Assembly: GCA_024398135.1 (NCBI GenBank)
Contig: CP073750.1
Coordinates: 2,542,001 to 2,606,000, forward strand
Origin: a bacterium SCSIO 12643
GTDB lineage: Bacteria > Bacteroidota > Bacteroidia > Flavobacteriales_G > Salibacteraceae
Reading direction: 5' to 3'
Length of the DNA stretch: 64,000 bases
Part shown: one piece after another, positions 46,336 to 55,484 of the stretch
Layout of the letters: the number at the start of each line of letters is the position of its first letter
Numbering within the stretch: position 1 is the stretch's first letter
Notes under the pieces: model-generated
The model's input: only the letters and a program-made list of their open reading frames with translations
Told to the model about the DNA's origin: nothing
Databases searched by the model: none
Translations under genes and position numbers: made by a program

Positions 46336-47085
46336 CTAATCGTTTAATTCCCAACCCTGATCTGCTATAAATTTTTCAGCGATCATATCAGAACTTACGA
46401 TGGACTTCATTGTCCAATCTAATAATAAATCTTGTCTTTCGGATTCTGATAATTTCCAATTGATATCACTTTTACGTAATCGGTTGATTAATTCATGAAG
46501 TAAGATAGCATTGGCGACTGATACGTTATAACTTTCAGTGAACCCATAAATAGGCATACTGATATAAGTATCTGCTTCTTCCATCACAAAATCCGAAATT
46601 CCTGTTTTTTCAGCGCCTAAAAAGAATGCGGATTTCTTAGAAATATCGAAATCGTGAATGGTATGTCCATCTTTATGTGGAGATGTTGCAACAATTTGAT
46701 AGCCTTGACTACGCAAATGATCAATGCACATTTTGGCACCATTATCTACATCATCATGTTGCGTTTTAGTGACCCATTTTTCAGCTCCTTTGGAAATGAT
46801 ATTGGTGACCTTAGATTTGAAAGAGTCGCGTGGTTCGATCACATGGATATTTTGAATTCCATAGCCATCTGCGGTTCTAATAATGGCACCTGAGTTTCTT
46901 TCATAAAACAAATCTTCAATCGCCACACAAAAGTGATTTGTTCGATTGTCTAGTACAGAATGTAATCGTTCTCTACGTTGATCTTTCAAAAAAGTATCCA
47001 TGTATGCAAAGAGTTCAGCTCTTTGCTTCGGATTCAATCGCATTAATATATGCGAAATATCTTTTCTTTTTTTGGGTGCGCTCAT
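46336..47085 (-). CDS. trmH: TrmH-family (SpoU) tRNA/rRNA 2'-O-methyltransferase
   Basis: The 249-residue SPOUT enzyme has the three SpoU motifs: NSGAIIRTADGYGIQNIHVI (about 63-82), FFLGAEKTGIS (about 153) and MPIYGFTESYNVSVANAILL (about 178-197). The trefoil knot binds SAM and methylates a ribose 2'-OH, most likely G18 of tRNA. The substrate cannot be settled from sequence. It is divergent from the thioesterase gene, with 92 bases between start codons. Confidence 0.88.
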   Translation of the reverse strand: MSAPKKRKDISHILMRLNPKQRAELFAYMDTFLKDQRRERLHSVLDNRTNHFCVAIEDLFYERNSGAIIRTADGYGIQNIHVIEPRDSFKSKVTNIISKGAEKWVTKTQHDDVDNGAKMCIDHLRSQGYQIVATSPHKDGHTIHDFDISKKSAFFLGAEKTGISDFVMEEADTYISMPIYGFTESYNVSVANAILLHELINRLRKSDINWKLSESERQDLLLDWTMKSIVSSDMIAEKFIADQGWELND

Positions 47086-47164
47086 AGCGCGAATGTAGTC
47101 AAAGCCTTGTGATTCGGAATAATAAGTCGAACAAAAAATACCGAAGGAATTACAGCTAAAATTC

Positions 47165-47172
47165 TAATTTTG
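47165..47172 (+). promoter_or_regulatory. Candidate -7 element (TAATTTTG) directly before the thioesterase ATG
   Basis: TAATTTTG fits TAnnTTTG and ends five bases before the ATG at 47178, so a transcript from it would be leaderless or nearly so. A -33 element is not evident. Confidence 0.4.
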
Positions 47173-47177
47173 GCGGC

Positions 47178-47660
47178 ATGCATAAGATTTTACGACTATA
47201 CAACAGCATTAATAAGTATGGAACCCTGAATGAATTGGATCTGGAAGTAATAGGTCCTGGGCATATTAGATACATTATGCCCGTTCAGGAAAAGCATTTG
47301 GCTACTCCAATTGCGATTCATGGAGGTGTACTCTCTGCTATGATGGATGCTATTTTAGGAGTAGCTTCTTTATCGATGTCCTGTGAAGATGGGAAGCTGG
47401 TTTCCACGGTCGAGTTTAAGATCAACTATTTGGCTCCTGCCAGACTTGGAGATATTTTAGTTGGTGAGGGGAAGGTGATACAAAAAGGGAATCGTCTGAT
47501 TATTGCAGAAGGAGATATCAAATTACAGGGCGCAGATAAATTTATCGCAAAGGGATTTGGAACTTTTTCGGCTTACCCGATTGAGAAAAGTGGAATTCTA
47601 GAACATTTAAATCAGGAGCAAAAAGAAATTTTGGGGAAAGAATATTTCCCGGATTTATAA
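47178..47660 (+). CDS. Hotdog-fold thioesterase (PaaI-like)
   Basis: The 160-residue protein has the hotdog-core segment IAIHGGVLSAMMDAILGVAS (about 47-66), where HGG and the following Asp-containing helix form the active site, then VSTVEFKINYLAPARLGDIL. It probably hydrolyses acyl- or aryl-CoA thioesters; the substrate is unknown. It starts next to a -7 element and is followed by a hairpin terminator shared with the convergent acyltransferase gene. Confidence 0.85.
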   Translation: MHKILRLYNSINKYGTLNELDLEVIGPGHIRYIMPVQEKHLATPIAIHGGVLSAMMDAILGVASLSMSCEDGKLVSTVEFKINYLAPARLGDILVGEGKVIQKGNRLIIAEGDIKLQGADKFIAKGFGTFSAYPIEKSGILEHLNQEQKEILGKEYFPDL

Positions 47661-47833
47661 GCAAACGACCTCCTTTTGTCATAGAAATATCAGCTTTTAG
47701 GCTTTAAAACCGTCTATACCGAAAAATGTCGTGCATCCAACATTTCGCATTCCAAAGATGCGGCATATTTGTATCATATATTTTTCTTGGATAATAATCT
47801 AAGGGTTATTACCTGAGGGTTCGGGTTAATGTG
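47661..47833. other. Intergenic region after the thioesterase gene
   Basis: No gene is visible. The stretch has a loose imperfect repeat around CGTGCAT/GATGCGGCAT (about 47730-47765) that I cannot interpret, followed by the terminator. Confidence 0.3.
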
Positions 47834-47866
47834 AAAGCCTCTTGTTTCAGACTTGAGGCTTTTTTT
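47834..47866. terminator. Bidirectional terminator between thioesterase and acyltransferase genes
   Basis: AAAGCCTC (47834-47841) and GAGGCTTT (47855-47862) pair, followed by TTTT on the + strand. On the minus strand it overlaps the last codons of the acyltransferase gene. Confidence 0.75.
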
Positions 47867-48644
47867 CTGCCGTACCGTTTCTGAGTTTCCTTTTTAATTT
47901 TTCAGGATAGAATTCCTCACTTTGCTCAATTGAATACATTACCTGATGTAAAATCGTATCAACATCATCTTCATAATTGATATTCAATGCGGGTTTAAAT
48001 GTCATGCTGATTGTAGAACCTTTTTTCTTTACTAAAAGCCCTTTCTTGTCAAATGATCGTCTAAAACCATCAATGACAACAGGAATAACTACAGGTTTAT
48101 GTTTTTTGATGATGTGTGCAGTCCCTTTTCGACCTCTTACATACGGTGTTGTCGTTCCTTGAGGAAAAGTAATTACCCATCCATCTGTTAACGCATCACC
48201 GATGGTATCAGAATCTGTGGTGTCTACTTTTAGGTTGGTCGCTTTTCCTTCTTTTTTCCAGGTACGTTGGACCAAAATACCACCAGCTCTGGTCATTACT
48301 TTGGTTAAAGCACTTTTCTTCATGGTTTCTTTAGCCGCTACGAAATACACTCTGAAGTTGGCGTTTAATAGGTGATAAAGCGGACCTAATTTATCTTTAA
48401 AACCGTTTTTAGCGCTAGAAATCGCGATGAGCATCATTGTCACATCTGCGAAATACGTTTGATGATTTGAAACAAATAAAACGTTCCGCATCGGTAGTTG
48501 ACGGATGATTTCAGTTCCGTGTAACTTGACTGTAAACAGGTGTTTAAATCTGGTGTTGGCTACCGCGCCAAAAGCGATAAAGAGAATCCTCTTAAATAGG
48601 ATGAGGTTTCCTAAAACGTCCCGTTTAAAAAGTTTATTTGACAC
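47847..48644 (-). CDS. 1-acyl-glycerol-3-phosphate acyltransferase-like (PlsC family)
   Basis: The 265-residue protein has a PlsC-type active site NVLFVSNHQTYFADVTM with His61 and Asp67, and a second block VITFPQGTTTPYVRGRKGTA (family FPEGT). The spacing between His and Asp is five residues, not the usual four (HX4D). A third block IPVVIDGFRRSF follows. The start is GTG (MSNKLFK). It probably acylates lysophosphatidic acid or a related lipid at the inner membrane. Confidence 0.8.
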   Translation of the reverse strand: MSNKLFKRDVLGNLILFKRILFIAFGAVANTRFKHLFTVKLHGTEIIRQLPMRNVLFVSNHQTYFADVTMMLIAISSAKNGFKDKLGPLYHLLNANFRVYFVAAKETMKKSALTKVMTRAGGILVQRTWKKEGKATNLKVDTTDSDTIGDALTDGWVITFPQGTTTPYVRGRKGTAHIIKKHKPVVIPVVIDGFRRSFDKKGLLVKKKGSTISMTFKPALNINYEDDVDTILHQVMYSIEQSEEFYPEKLKRKLRNGTAEKKPQV

Positions 48645-48704
48645 AAATGGTGACTTAAAAAATTGGCTGTAAAGGTAAGAAGTCTGGTATTTTTAACCTC
48701 AAAT

Positions 48705-48734
48705 TTTGTGGGCTTATTAATGATTTTACTTTTG
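48705..48734 (+). promoter_or_regulatory. Promoter for the serine hydrolase gene, near-leaderless
   Basis: TTTG at 48705-48708 and TACTTTTG at 48727-48734 are 18 bases apart. The -7 element ends five bases before the ATG at 48740. Confidence 0.65.
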
Positions 48735-48739
48735 CCGCC

Positions 48740-49870
48740 ATGAAATTTTGGACAGGGATATTCTTGGTTTTATTTGTTTTTATTAGTGCTTGCTCTGGTG
48801 AATCAACTCAAAAACAAATGCAAGATACGGATGAAGAGAAAATTTTCATTGAGCCGGTATTTAAAAGTTTTGACACAATAATTAAAAAACAGATTGATCA
48901 GTATTTTCAATCTAAGCTCAGAGCCGGAGTTTTTAATGGGAATGTTTTGTTTTATAAAGAAGGCAAAATGTTCCAATCGAGTTATGGGGTGAGTAACTAT
49001 ATAGAGGAAACACCTTTGAATGATTCTTGTGTTTTTCAATTGGCGTCAGGATCGAAACCCATAACAGCAATTGCCATTATGCAATTGGTAGAAGAAGGTA
49101 AATTAAACTTAACCGATACCGTATCGCACATTTTGGAGCGTTTCCCTTATGATGGAATTACAGTTGAAATGCTTCTAAGCCATAGATCGGGATTGAGCAA
49201 TTATATGTATATCACTGATTCGTTATGGCTAGACCAGGATATTCCAATTTGTAATGATAACCTGCTGGATAGTTTTATTGTAAAACAACCATTGCCATAT
49301 TATCCGGTTAACAAGAAGTTTAATTACTGTAATACCAATTATTTTCTTTTGGCAGCAATTGCGGAAAAGGTTACCGGACGTGAGTTCGGTAGTTTGTTAG
49401 ATGAAAAAATATTTGCCCCATTAAGGATGACAAAAACTCAGGTGTATAGTGATATGGATATGCGTAGTATTCCAAATCTGGCTATAGGAAGTGAGAATAA
49501 ACGTTGGCACATTCCCGATTATTATTTGAATGGAGTTACCGGAGATAAGGGGGTGTATTCATGTACCGAAGATTTACTCAAATTACATTTGGCTTTACAA
49601 TCCGGAGAAATATTGGATTCTGCGAGTATTCAAAATATGTATGCTCCGAGGTCTGATTTTAATTATAAAAATGGAAGTTATGGTTTGGGGTGGCGTATTG
49701 TGAAAGAACGAGAAAATTATCCTAGAATCATTTACCATTTAGGTTGGTGGCGAGGTTACAGATCCTATTTTATTCGAATTCCGGAGCAGGATATTGCTAT
49801 TATTCTCTTGTCGAATCTATCCAGAGGGAAGTTTTTACCTAAAGATGATTTATTGGATTTAATCTTATAA
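48740..49870 (+). CDS. Serine hydrolase (class C beta-lactamase-like) lipoprotein
   Basis: The 376-residue protein has a lipoprotein signal (LFVFISAC, acylated Cys18) and the beta-lactamase fold: SxxK at Ser103-Lys106 (LASGSKPITA), YxN at Tyr196-Asn198 (FNYCNTNYF), and the third motif around YHLGWWRG. Members include peptidases, esterases and penicillin-binding proteins, so antibiotic resistance cannot be claimed. A consensus promoter lies directly upstream, with almost no leader. Confidence 0.85.
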   Translation: MKFWTGIFLVLFVFISACSGESTQKQMQDTDEEKIFIEPVFKSFDTIIKKQIDQYFQSKLRAGVFNGNVLFYKEGKMFQSSYGVSNYIEETPLNDSCVFQLASGSKPITAIAIMQLVEEGKLNLTDTVSHILERFPYDGITVEMLLSHRSGLSNYMYITDSLWLDQDIPICNDNLLDSFIVKQPLPYYPVNKKFNYCNTNYFLLAAIAEKVTGREFGSLLDEKIFAPLRMTKTQVYSDMDMRSIPNLAIGSENKRWHIPDYYLNGVTGDKGVYSCTEDLLKLHLALQSGEILDSASIQNMYAPRSDFNYKNGSYGLGWRIVKERENYPRIIYHLGWWRGYRSYFIRIPEQDIAIILLSNLSRGKFLPKDDLLDLIL

Positions 49871-49919
49871 ACCCATAAAACTGTTTATTATTTAATCCGA
49901 ACATCCGTAACAAATATCA

Positions 49920-49950
49920 TTTGTAAATGCTTTGATCTCCATTATTTTTG
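49920..49950 (+). promoter_or_regulatory. Consensus promoter for the VPS10/BNR gene
   Basis: TTTG (49920-49923) and TATTTTTG (49943-49950) are 19 bases apart, 20 bases before the ATG. Confidence 0.7.
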
Positions 49951-49970
49951 ATGACTTTCAAAATTAAATT

Positions 49971-52900
49971 ATGAGAACAAGATATATGATACAAATGGCG
50001 CTGGCCATTTTATGTATCCCTCAAATGTTGTTAGCTCAGGTGGCTAAAGAAGATTTAGGGATTTTTAAGTTTAGAGAGATTGGCCCGGCTTTAACTTCCG
50101 GTCGATTAATTGATATGGCCGTAAATCCGGAAAATGTATCGGAGTTTTATGTGGCTTCTGCTTCTGGAGGTGTATGGAAAACCCAAAATGCCGGAGTGAC
50201 CTTTAATCCGATTTTTGATGGAGAAGGTTCATATTCTATTGGTTGTGTAACATTAGATCCTAACAATCCACATACGGTTTGGGTAGGAACCGGGGAAAAT
50301 AACAATCAGCGTTCCGTAGCTTATGGTGATGGTGTATATCGTTCTCGTGATGGTGGAAAATCCTGGAAAAAAATGGGATTAGAAAATTCAGAGCATATCG
50401 GAATGATTAAAGTGGACCCAAGAAATTCAAATGTGGTTTATGTAGCTGCATATGGACCACTTTGGAGTGAAGGTGGAGATAGAGGTCTATACAAGACTGA
50501 AGATGGTGGAGAAACCTGGAATAAGATCCTGGAAATCGATCCATACACAGGAGTAAATGAGGTGCATTTTGATCCTAGAAACCCAGATGTGATTTATGCA
50601 ACTGCGCACCAAAGAATGCGTAAAGTATGGACTTATGTAGGTGGTGGACCTGGTTCTGCGATGTACAAAAGTACTGATGGTGGGAAGTCATTTCGTAAAT
50701 TGACCAGTGGATTACCAAATGGAAAAATGGGTAGAATCGGAATGGTTGTGTCTCCAGTAAATCCGGATATTTTATACGCGATTGTAGAAGCGGAAAATGA
50801 AGCAGGTGGATTTTTCAAATCAACGGATAGAGGAGAGAGCTGGAATAAAGTAAATAAATACAAGACCAGTGGAAACTATTATCAGGAATTATATGCTGAC
50901 CCGGTAGATGTAAACAAAGTGTTTATGATGGATACCTGGGCACATGTAACGTATGATGGAGGTAAGACGATTAAAAAATTAGGAGAGACAAACAAGCACG
51001 TGGATAATCATTGCATGTGGATTGATCCAACAAACACAGATCATTACTATATGGGGTGTGATGGTGGAATGTATGAGACATTTGATAATGCAAAGAACTG
51101 GCAATATTTCCCGAATTTACCGGTAACGCAGTTCTATAAAGTGGTTACAGATAACAATGTACCATTTTATGGTGTATATGGAGGAACACAAGATAACTTT
51201 AGTTTAGGAGGTCCTTCAAGTACAAGAAAGAAATCAGGAATTGATAACTACGATTGGTATGTGACCAATGAAGGTGATGGATTTGAATCTGCTTCTGATC
51301 CTGAAAATCCAAACATTGTATATGCGCAGGCACAATACGGATGGTTGGTGAGATATGATAAAGCCTCAGGACAAAAAGTACCAATCCAACCACAACCTGG
51401 AAAAGATGAACCAGCATATCGTTGGAACTGGGATGCTCCATTAATTGTGAGTCCACATAAAGCAACCAGATTATACTTCGCAGCGAACAAACTATTTAAA
51501 AGTGATGATCGCGGAAATACCTGGCAAACCATTAGTCCGGATTTAACCAGACAATTAGATCGTAATACCATGAAAATCATGGGAAGCGTACCAAGTGTGG
51601 ATGTGGTAATGAAAAACCGCTCAACAACTATTTACGGAAACATCGTGGCGCTTTCAGAGTCACCTAAAAAAGCAGGATTGATTTACATCGGAACAGATGA
51701 CGGATTAATTCAGGTGACTGAAAATGATGGTGGAGAATGGCGAAAAATTGAAGGGATCAAAGAAGTACCGGAACGGACTTATGTGAATGATGTAAAGGCG
51801 TCATTACATGATGAAAATGTGGTGTATGCGGTATTTAATAATCACAAAAGTGGAGATTTCAAACCATACATTTATAAGTCTGAAAATAAAGGAAAGTCAT
51901 GGGTAAAAATGACCAATGGATTACCTGAGAGAGGTTCTGTATATAGTCTTGCGGAAGATCATAAAGATCCAAAATTACTTTTTGCTGGAACTGAATTTGG
52001 TGTATTTGTGACTGTAGATGGTGGCGCTAACTGGTTGCCGTTAAAAGGTGGTTTACCAACAGTAGCGGTACGTGATATCGATATTCAAAGACAACAAAAT
52101 GATTTGGTGTTGGCCACATTTGGACGTGGTTTCTGGGTGTTGGATGATTACTCTGCATTGAGAGAAATCAACGCAGAAGCGAAAGGTAAAGACGCGGTAT
52201 TCTTTAACAATAGACCTGGTTTGACATTCATTTATGATAGTAAATATGGATATCAGGGAACGGGATTTCAAGGCGCTTCTTTCTGGGTAGGTAAAAACCC
52301 GGCAATGGGGGCACGTTTTACTTATTTTGTAAAAGATGTTCCTAAAACGTCAAAAGCAGCCAGACAAAGTGCAGAATCAGAAGCACGTAAAAATGGTTCC
52401 GATGTAGTGTACCCAACTAAAGAGGCGTTAAGAAAAGAAGATGTGGAAGAAGCTCCATATTTCATCTTTGTGATTAAAGATGCAACTGGTCAGGAAGTAA
52501 AAAGATTCACAAAAGTAGCGCAAGCTGGAGTTCAAGCAGCGATGTGGGATGGTAAATGGAGTGAGTTTAATGTGAATAACTCTGCTTCACCATTAAGTAA
52601 AACCGGTTCGGCATATTTAGCTATTCCAGGAAACTATTCTGTAAGCTTGATTTTAAATGTAAATGATGAGGTGACAACTCTTGTAGAAAATCATCCATTT
52701 GAATTAACGGTTTTAAACTTAAATACTTTACAAACAGATCCAGCTAAACTAATTGCTTTCCAACGTGATTTAAATGCGTTGGATAGAGCTGCAAATGGGG
52801 TAAATCAGTATTATAAAAACGTAAGCGAACGAGTAAAAGCTGCTAAAGGCGCAGCAAGAGTTTCTACCAATGGTGATATGAGCGCGCTAAAATCATTACA

Positions 52901-53201
52901 TGATTTAGAAGTAGAATTGCAAGCCATGAGTATCAAACTATATGGCGACAAAACCCTGGGGAAACATCAATTTGAGATTGAGCCAAGTACTATGGATAGA
53001 GTAGGGCTTGCAGCCTGGAGTAGTTATTCAAATCAAAATGAAAGCACGCAGATTCAAAGAAACGACTATGCGATTGCGAAGGAAGAGTTGAAAGCTATGA
53101 TCGCGCAATTGCAAACAATCAATGAAAAGCTGGTAGCTATTGAGCGTGTATTAAATATGAAGGGAGCACCATATTTAAATAAAGAGCTTCCAAAATTGTA
53201 A
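49971..53201 (+). CDS. Large exported VPS10/sortilin-type BNR-repeat protein
   Basis: The 1076-residue protein has a signal peptide (MIQMALAILCIPQMLLA, then Q) and a two-propeller-like beta region with at least seven Asp-box repeats: SRDGGKSW, TEDGGETW, STDGGKSF, STDRGESW, SDDRGNTW, SENKGKSW and TVDGGANW. A C-terminal all-helical domain follows (about 900-1076). Such proteins are often labelled 'glycosyl hydrolase', but no catalytic residues can be assigned. No T9SS C-terminal domain is present; the end is GAPYLNKELPKL. A copy of this 3' end recurs at 55436. Confidence 0.85.
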   Translation: MRTRYMIQMALAILCIPQMLLAQVAKEDLGIFKFREIGPALTSGRLIDMAVNPENVSEFYVASASGGVWKTQNAGVTFNPIFDGEGSYSIGCVTLDPNNPHTVWVGTGENNNQRSVAYGDGVYRSRDGGKSWKKMGLENSEHIGMIKVDPRNSNVVYVAAYGPLWSEGGDRGLYKTEDGGETWNKILEIDPYTGVNEVHFDPRNPDVIYATAHQRMRKVWTYVGGGPGSAMYKSTDGGKSFRKLTSGLPNGKMGRIGMVVSPVNPDILYAIVEAENEAGGFFKSTDRGESWNKVNKYKTSGNYYQELYADPVDVNKVFMMDTWAHVTYDGGKTIKKLGETNKHVDNHCMWIDPTNTDHYYMGCDGGMYETFDNAKNWQYFPNLPVTQFYKVVTDNNVPFYGVYGGTQDNFSLGGPSSTRKKSGIDNYDWYVTNEGDGFESASDPENPNIVYAQAQYGWLVRYDKASGQKVPIQPQPGKDEPAYRWNWDAPLIVSPHKATRLYFAANKLFKSDDRGNTWQTISPDLTRQLDRNTMKIMGSVPSVDVVMKNRSTTIYGNIVALSESPKKAGLIYIGTDDGLIQVTENDGGEWRKIEGIKEVPERTYVNDVKASLHDENVVYAVFNNHKSGDFKPYIYKSENKGKSWVKMTNGLPERGSVYSLAEDHKDPKLLFAGTEFGVFVTVDGGANWLPLKGGLPTVAVRDIDIQRQQNDLVLATFGRGFWVLDDYSALREINAEAKGKDAVFFNNRPGLTFIYDSKYGYQGTGFQGASFWVGKNPAMGARFTYFVKDVPKTSKAARQSAESEARKNGSDVVYPTKEALRKEDVEEAPYFIFVIKDATGQEVKRFTKVAQAGVQAAMWDGKWSEFNVNNSASPLSKTGSAYLAIPGNYSVSLILNVNDEVTTLVENHPFELTVLNLNTLQTDPAKLIAFQRDLNALDRAANGVNQYYKNVSERVKAAKGAARVSTNGDMSALKSLHDLEVELQAMSIKLYGDKTLGKHQFEIEPSTMDRVGLAAWSSYSNQNESTQIQRNDYAIAKEELKAMIAQLQTINEKLVAIERVLNMKGAPYLNKELPKL

Positions 53202-53219
53202 ATGCATTTAAATACTATT
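53171..53219 (+). repeat. Direct repeat, copy 1 (3' end of the VPS10 gene)
   Basis: This 49-base stretch covers the last ten codons of the VPS10 gene (YLNKELPKL and stop) plus 18 bases. It recurs at 55436-55484 with two mismatches. Confidence 0.85.
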
Positions 53220-53265
53220 AAAAAAAGCCCTCCCTCCCCAATCATTGGGGAGGGAGGGCTTTTTT
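53220..53265 (+). terminator. Strong terminator after the VPS10 gene
   Basis: A perfect 20-bp stem (53221-53240 with 53246-53265) of AAAAAAGCCCTCCCTCCCCA and its complement, loop ATCAT, ending in a T-run. Confidence 0.95.
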
Positions 53266-53559
53266 ATGTCTTAACTTAAAACAGAATTATTTCATATTGT
53301 ATAAATGTTTTAAAATCAAAAAATATGAGTGTAGAAGGATCTATAGCCAAATAATGGACTCCAGTCTGGTTAAAACCGCAGGTTGTTCAAATGACATTCA
53401 ATTTTTAATTGTAATCTGTAATATGACTTCCCAATTCCGTAAAATGGCTTCGTGCCCCAATATCTCCCAATCTACTTTTGTCACAGTGAGTTAAAGAGGA
53501 TCGAATGGTAGTGAAAGATCAACTATTTGACTTAAATGTTTAATAACAAAACGAAAATT
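53266..53559. other. Intergenic region before the SDR gene
   Basis: About 290 bases without a gene I would support. An open frame at 53297-53494 codes for a Cys-rich sequence of no recognised family. I see no TAnnTTTG promoter here. Confidence 0.35.
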
Positions 53560-54327
53560 ATGACTGAAATTAAGAAATCAGCAATTATTACAGGTGGAGG
53601 TACAGGAATGGGGGCTGCCACAGCTAAAAGACTCGTAGAAGATGGTTGGGCTGTAACCATTTTTGGTCGTAGAAAAGCCAAACTTCAAGAAGTTATTTCG
53701 GACATCTCAAAACCCAATCAAACTCTTGCGGTACAAGGAGACGTGACCAATCGTGATGACGTCAATAGATTAATCAACGCCCACCTTGAAAAGTTTGGTC
53801 GTTTGGATGGCCTTATTAATAATGCGGCAGTAGTTGCAGGTGGTCCTATCGGTAATGTATCAATTGAAGACTGGAAACAGGTAATGGCAATAAACGTAGA
53901 AGGGGTCTTTAATACCATTAACATGTCTATCGAATATTTAAAGAAGGTAAAGGGATCAATTGTGAATGTATCCTCAGTGTCTGGAGTTCGTGGAGATTGG
54001 AATTTTAGTCCATACTGTGCATCTAAAGGGGCGGTGACGAACTTCACACATTCTTTAGCCCTTGAATTAGGAGCGCAAGGTATACGTATTAACGCTGTTG
54101 CCCCTAGTTTGACAGATACGGATATGGCTTCATTTGTAACAGAGAGTGACGAAATGATGGCTAAAATCAAGAATCGTATGCCATTAGGTAGAGCTGCTAA
54201 ACCAGAGGAAATTGCTGCTCCAATCGCATTCCTTTTAAGTGAAGACGCAAGCTTTATCAATGGAGCAATTTTACCTGTAGATGGAGGAGTAATGGCTTCA
54301 AATGGTCAACCAAATTTTGCAGGGTAA
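53560..54327 (+). CDS. SDR-family oxidoreductase
   Basis: From the ATG at 53560 the enzyme has 255 residues (MTEIKKSAIITGGGTGMGAA). The classic SDR motifs are TGGGTGMG for cofactor binding, NNAAVVAG (about 88), VNVSSVSGVRG and the catalytic YCASK (Tyr about 157), followed by PVDGGVMASNG at the C-terminus. It probably uses NAD(P)H on an unknown ketone or alcohol. An upstream ATG at 53536 is possible but adds only eight residues. It is followed after 178 bases by an AraC regulator, which may control it. Confidence 0.88.
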   Translation: MTEIKKSAIITGGGTGMGAATAKRLVEDGWAVTIFGRRKAKLQEVISDISKPNQTLAVQGDVTNRDDVNRLINAHLEKFGRLDGLINNAAVVAGGPIGNVSIEDWKQVMAINVEGVFNTINMSIEYLKKVKGSIVNVSSVSGVRGDWNFSPYCASKGAVTNFTHSLALELGAQGIRINAVAPSLTDTDMASFVTESDEMMAKIKNRMPLGRAAKPEEIAAPIAFLLSEDASFINGAILPVDGGVMASNGQPNFAG

Positions 54328-54505
54328 AAAACGTAGTTCATTAAAAAGTCTCACTGCCCTAATCCAAAAATTAAGGTGGTGAGATTTTAAAGTTGTTACC
54401 TATTAAGAAATTAAGGAGGATCGTATAACTGAATATATCTAATTGGAGATGTAAACTAAGTGTTGAAGAAAACATCGTAATTTAGATATTCTAAAGACAA
54501 AGTGT
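54328..54505 (+). other. Intergenic region between SDR and AraC genes
   Basis: 178 bases. The part around 54345-54385 carries a loose inverted repeat (GTCTCACTGCC...GGTGGTGAGAT) that could be a weak terminator. No gene is seen. Confidence 0.35.
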
Positions 54506-55426
54506 ATGAGCGAAACGGTTAAAATAAATTCTGTCGGTAAACTTCATGAGTTTTATGGGTATTCTGATAAACCGACACATCCTTTAATAACGTTGATCGA
54601 TTTTTCAAAAATTGATTTGAACGCTATTAAAAGTGGTACACGCAAAATTTTTGGTTTTTATTCTATTGCCCTAAAGAAAGTCAAGGGAGCTGGGGTTATT
54701 TATGGACGAAAAGATTATGATTTTTCAGAGGCATCTCTTTTATGTATGGCTCCCGAACAGATGAGTATTGTAACCGATATTGAAAAAGAAGCTTTTATGG
54801 AGGGCTGGGGATTGTATTTTCACCCGGAATTAATTCGCTCAAGTCCGTTAAACGCTAAAATGAAGGAGTACACTTTCTTTTCATACAATATGAATGAGGC
54901 GCTTCATTTATCCGACAATGAAAAAAATACCATTTATTCTGTGGTTCAAACAATTTATGAGGAGTTTAGTGGTAAACTCGATCATTACAGTCACGATTTA
55001 ATTGCTTCAAATATTGAAGTTTTACTTAATTATTGTAATCGTTACTATGGTCGACAATTTATAACTCGTAGTCACCATAGTAAAGGTATTGTGGTCCAGT
55101 TTGAAGAGATACTAATCGATTATTTTGAGTCAGATCAGGCAAAACAGAATGGATTGCCATCGGTTAAATATTGTGCGGATCAATTACACTTGTCATCAAA
55201 TTATCTTGGAGACTTATTAAAGCAGGAAACGGGTAAAAGTGCAATTGATCATATTCACTATTACCTGATTGAAAGAGCAAAAAACTTACTATTAAATTCA
55301 TCGGGTTCAATAAGTGAGATCGCTTATGATTTAGGATTTGAACAGCGTCAGAGTTTTAGTAAACTCTTTAAAAAGAAAACAGGAATGAGCCCGAAGTCTT
55401 ATATAAATTCAGTGTCATCAAACTGA
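54506..55426 (+). CDS. AraC-family transcriptional regulator
   Basis: The 306-residue protein has an N-terminal sensing domain (about 1-190) and a C-terminal double helix-turn-helix: SVKYCADQLHLSSNYLGDLL (about 220) and ISEIAYDLGFEQRQSFSKLF (about 270-289), ending FKKKTGMSPKSYINS. The sensor part is of the cupin-like kind common in Bacteroidota AraC proteins paired with SDR enzymes. It is likely to control the upstream SDR gene. Its stop is followed nine bases later by a duplicate of the VPS10 gene's 3' end. Confidence 0.87.
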   Translation: MSETVKINSVGKLHEFYGYSDKPTHPLITLIDFSKIDLNAIKSGTRKIFGFYSIALKKVKGAGVIYGRKDYDFSEASLLCMAPEQMSIVTDIEKEAFMEGWGLYFHPELIRSSPLNAKMKEYTFFSYNMNEALHLSDNEKNTIYSVVQTIYEEFSGKLDHYSHDLIASNIEVLLNYCNRYYGRQFITRSHHSKGIVVQFEEILIDYFESDQAKQNGLPSVKYCADQLHLSSNYLGDLLKQETGKSAIDHIHYYLIERAKNLLLNSSGSISEIAYDLGFEQRQSFSKLFKKKTGMSPKSYINSVSSN

Positions 55427-55435
55427 TGATATCCA

Positions 55436-55484
55436 ATATTTAAATAAAGAGCTGCCAAAATTGTAAAGGCATTTAAATACTATT
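55436..55484 (+). repeat. Direct repeat, copy 2 (fossil of the VPS10 gene 3' end)
   Basis: It matches 53171-53219 in 47 of 49 positions. In the same frame it still reads YLNKELPKL and stop (a Leu codon changed CTT to CTG). No start or other VPS10 sequence precedes it, so it is an orphan tail. Confidence 0.85.

Noticed and set aside
48740-49870. The serine hydrolase as an antibiotic-resistance beta-lactamase.
   Set aside because: SxxK and YxN are shared with many esterases and peptidases, and the lipoprotein context does not favour resistance.
49971-53201. The VPS10/BNR protein as a glycosyl hydrolase.
   Set aside because: Asp-box repeats shape propellers but do not themselves give activity, and no catalytic residues can be pointed out.
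53297-53494. A 65-codon open frame between the VPS10 terminator and the SDR gene.
   Set aside because: No promoter, no recognised family and odd composition (Cys and Met rich). It looks like chance.
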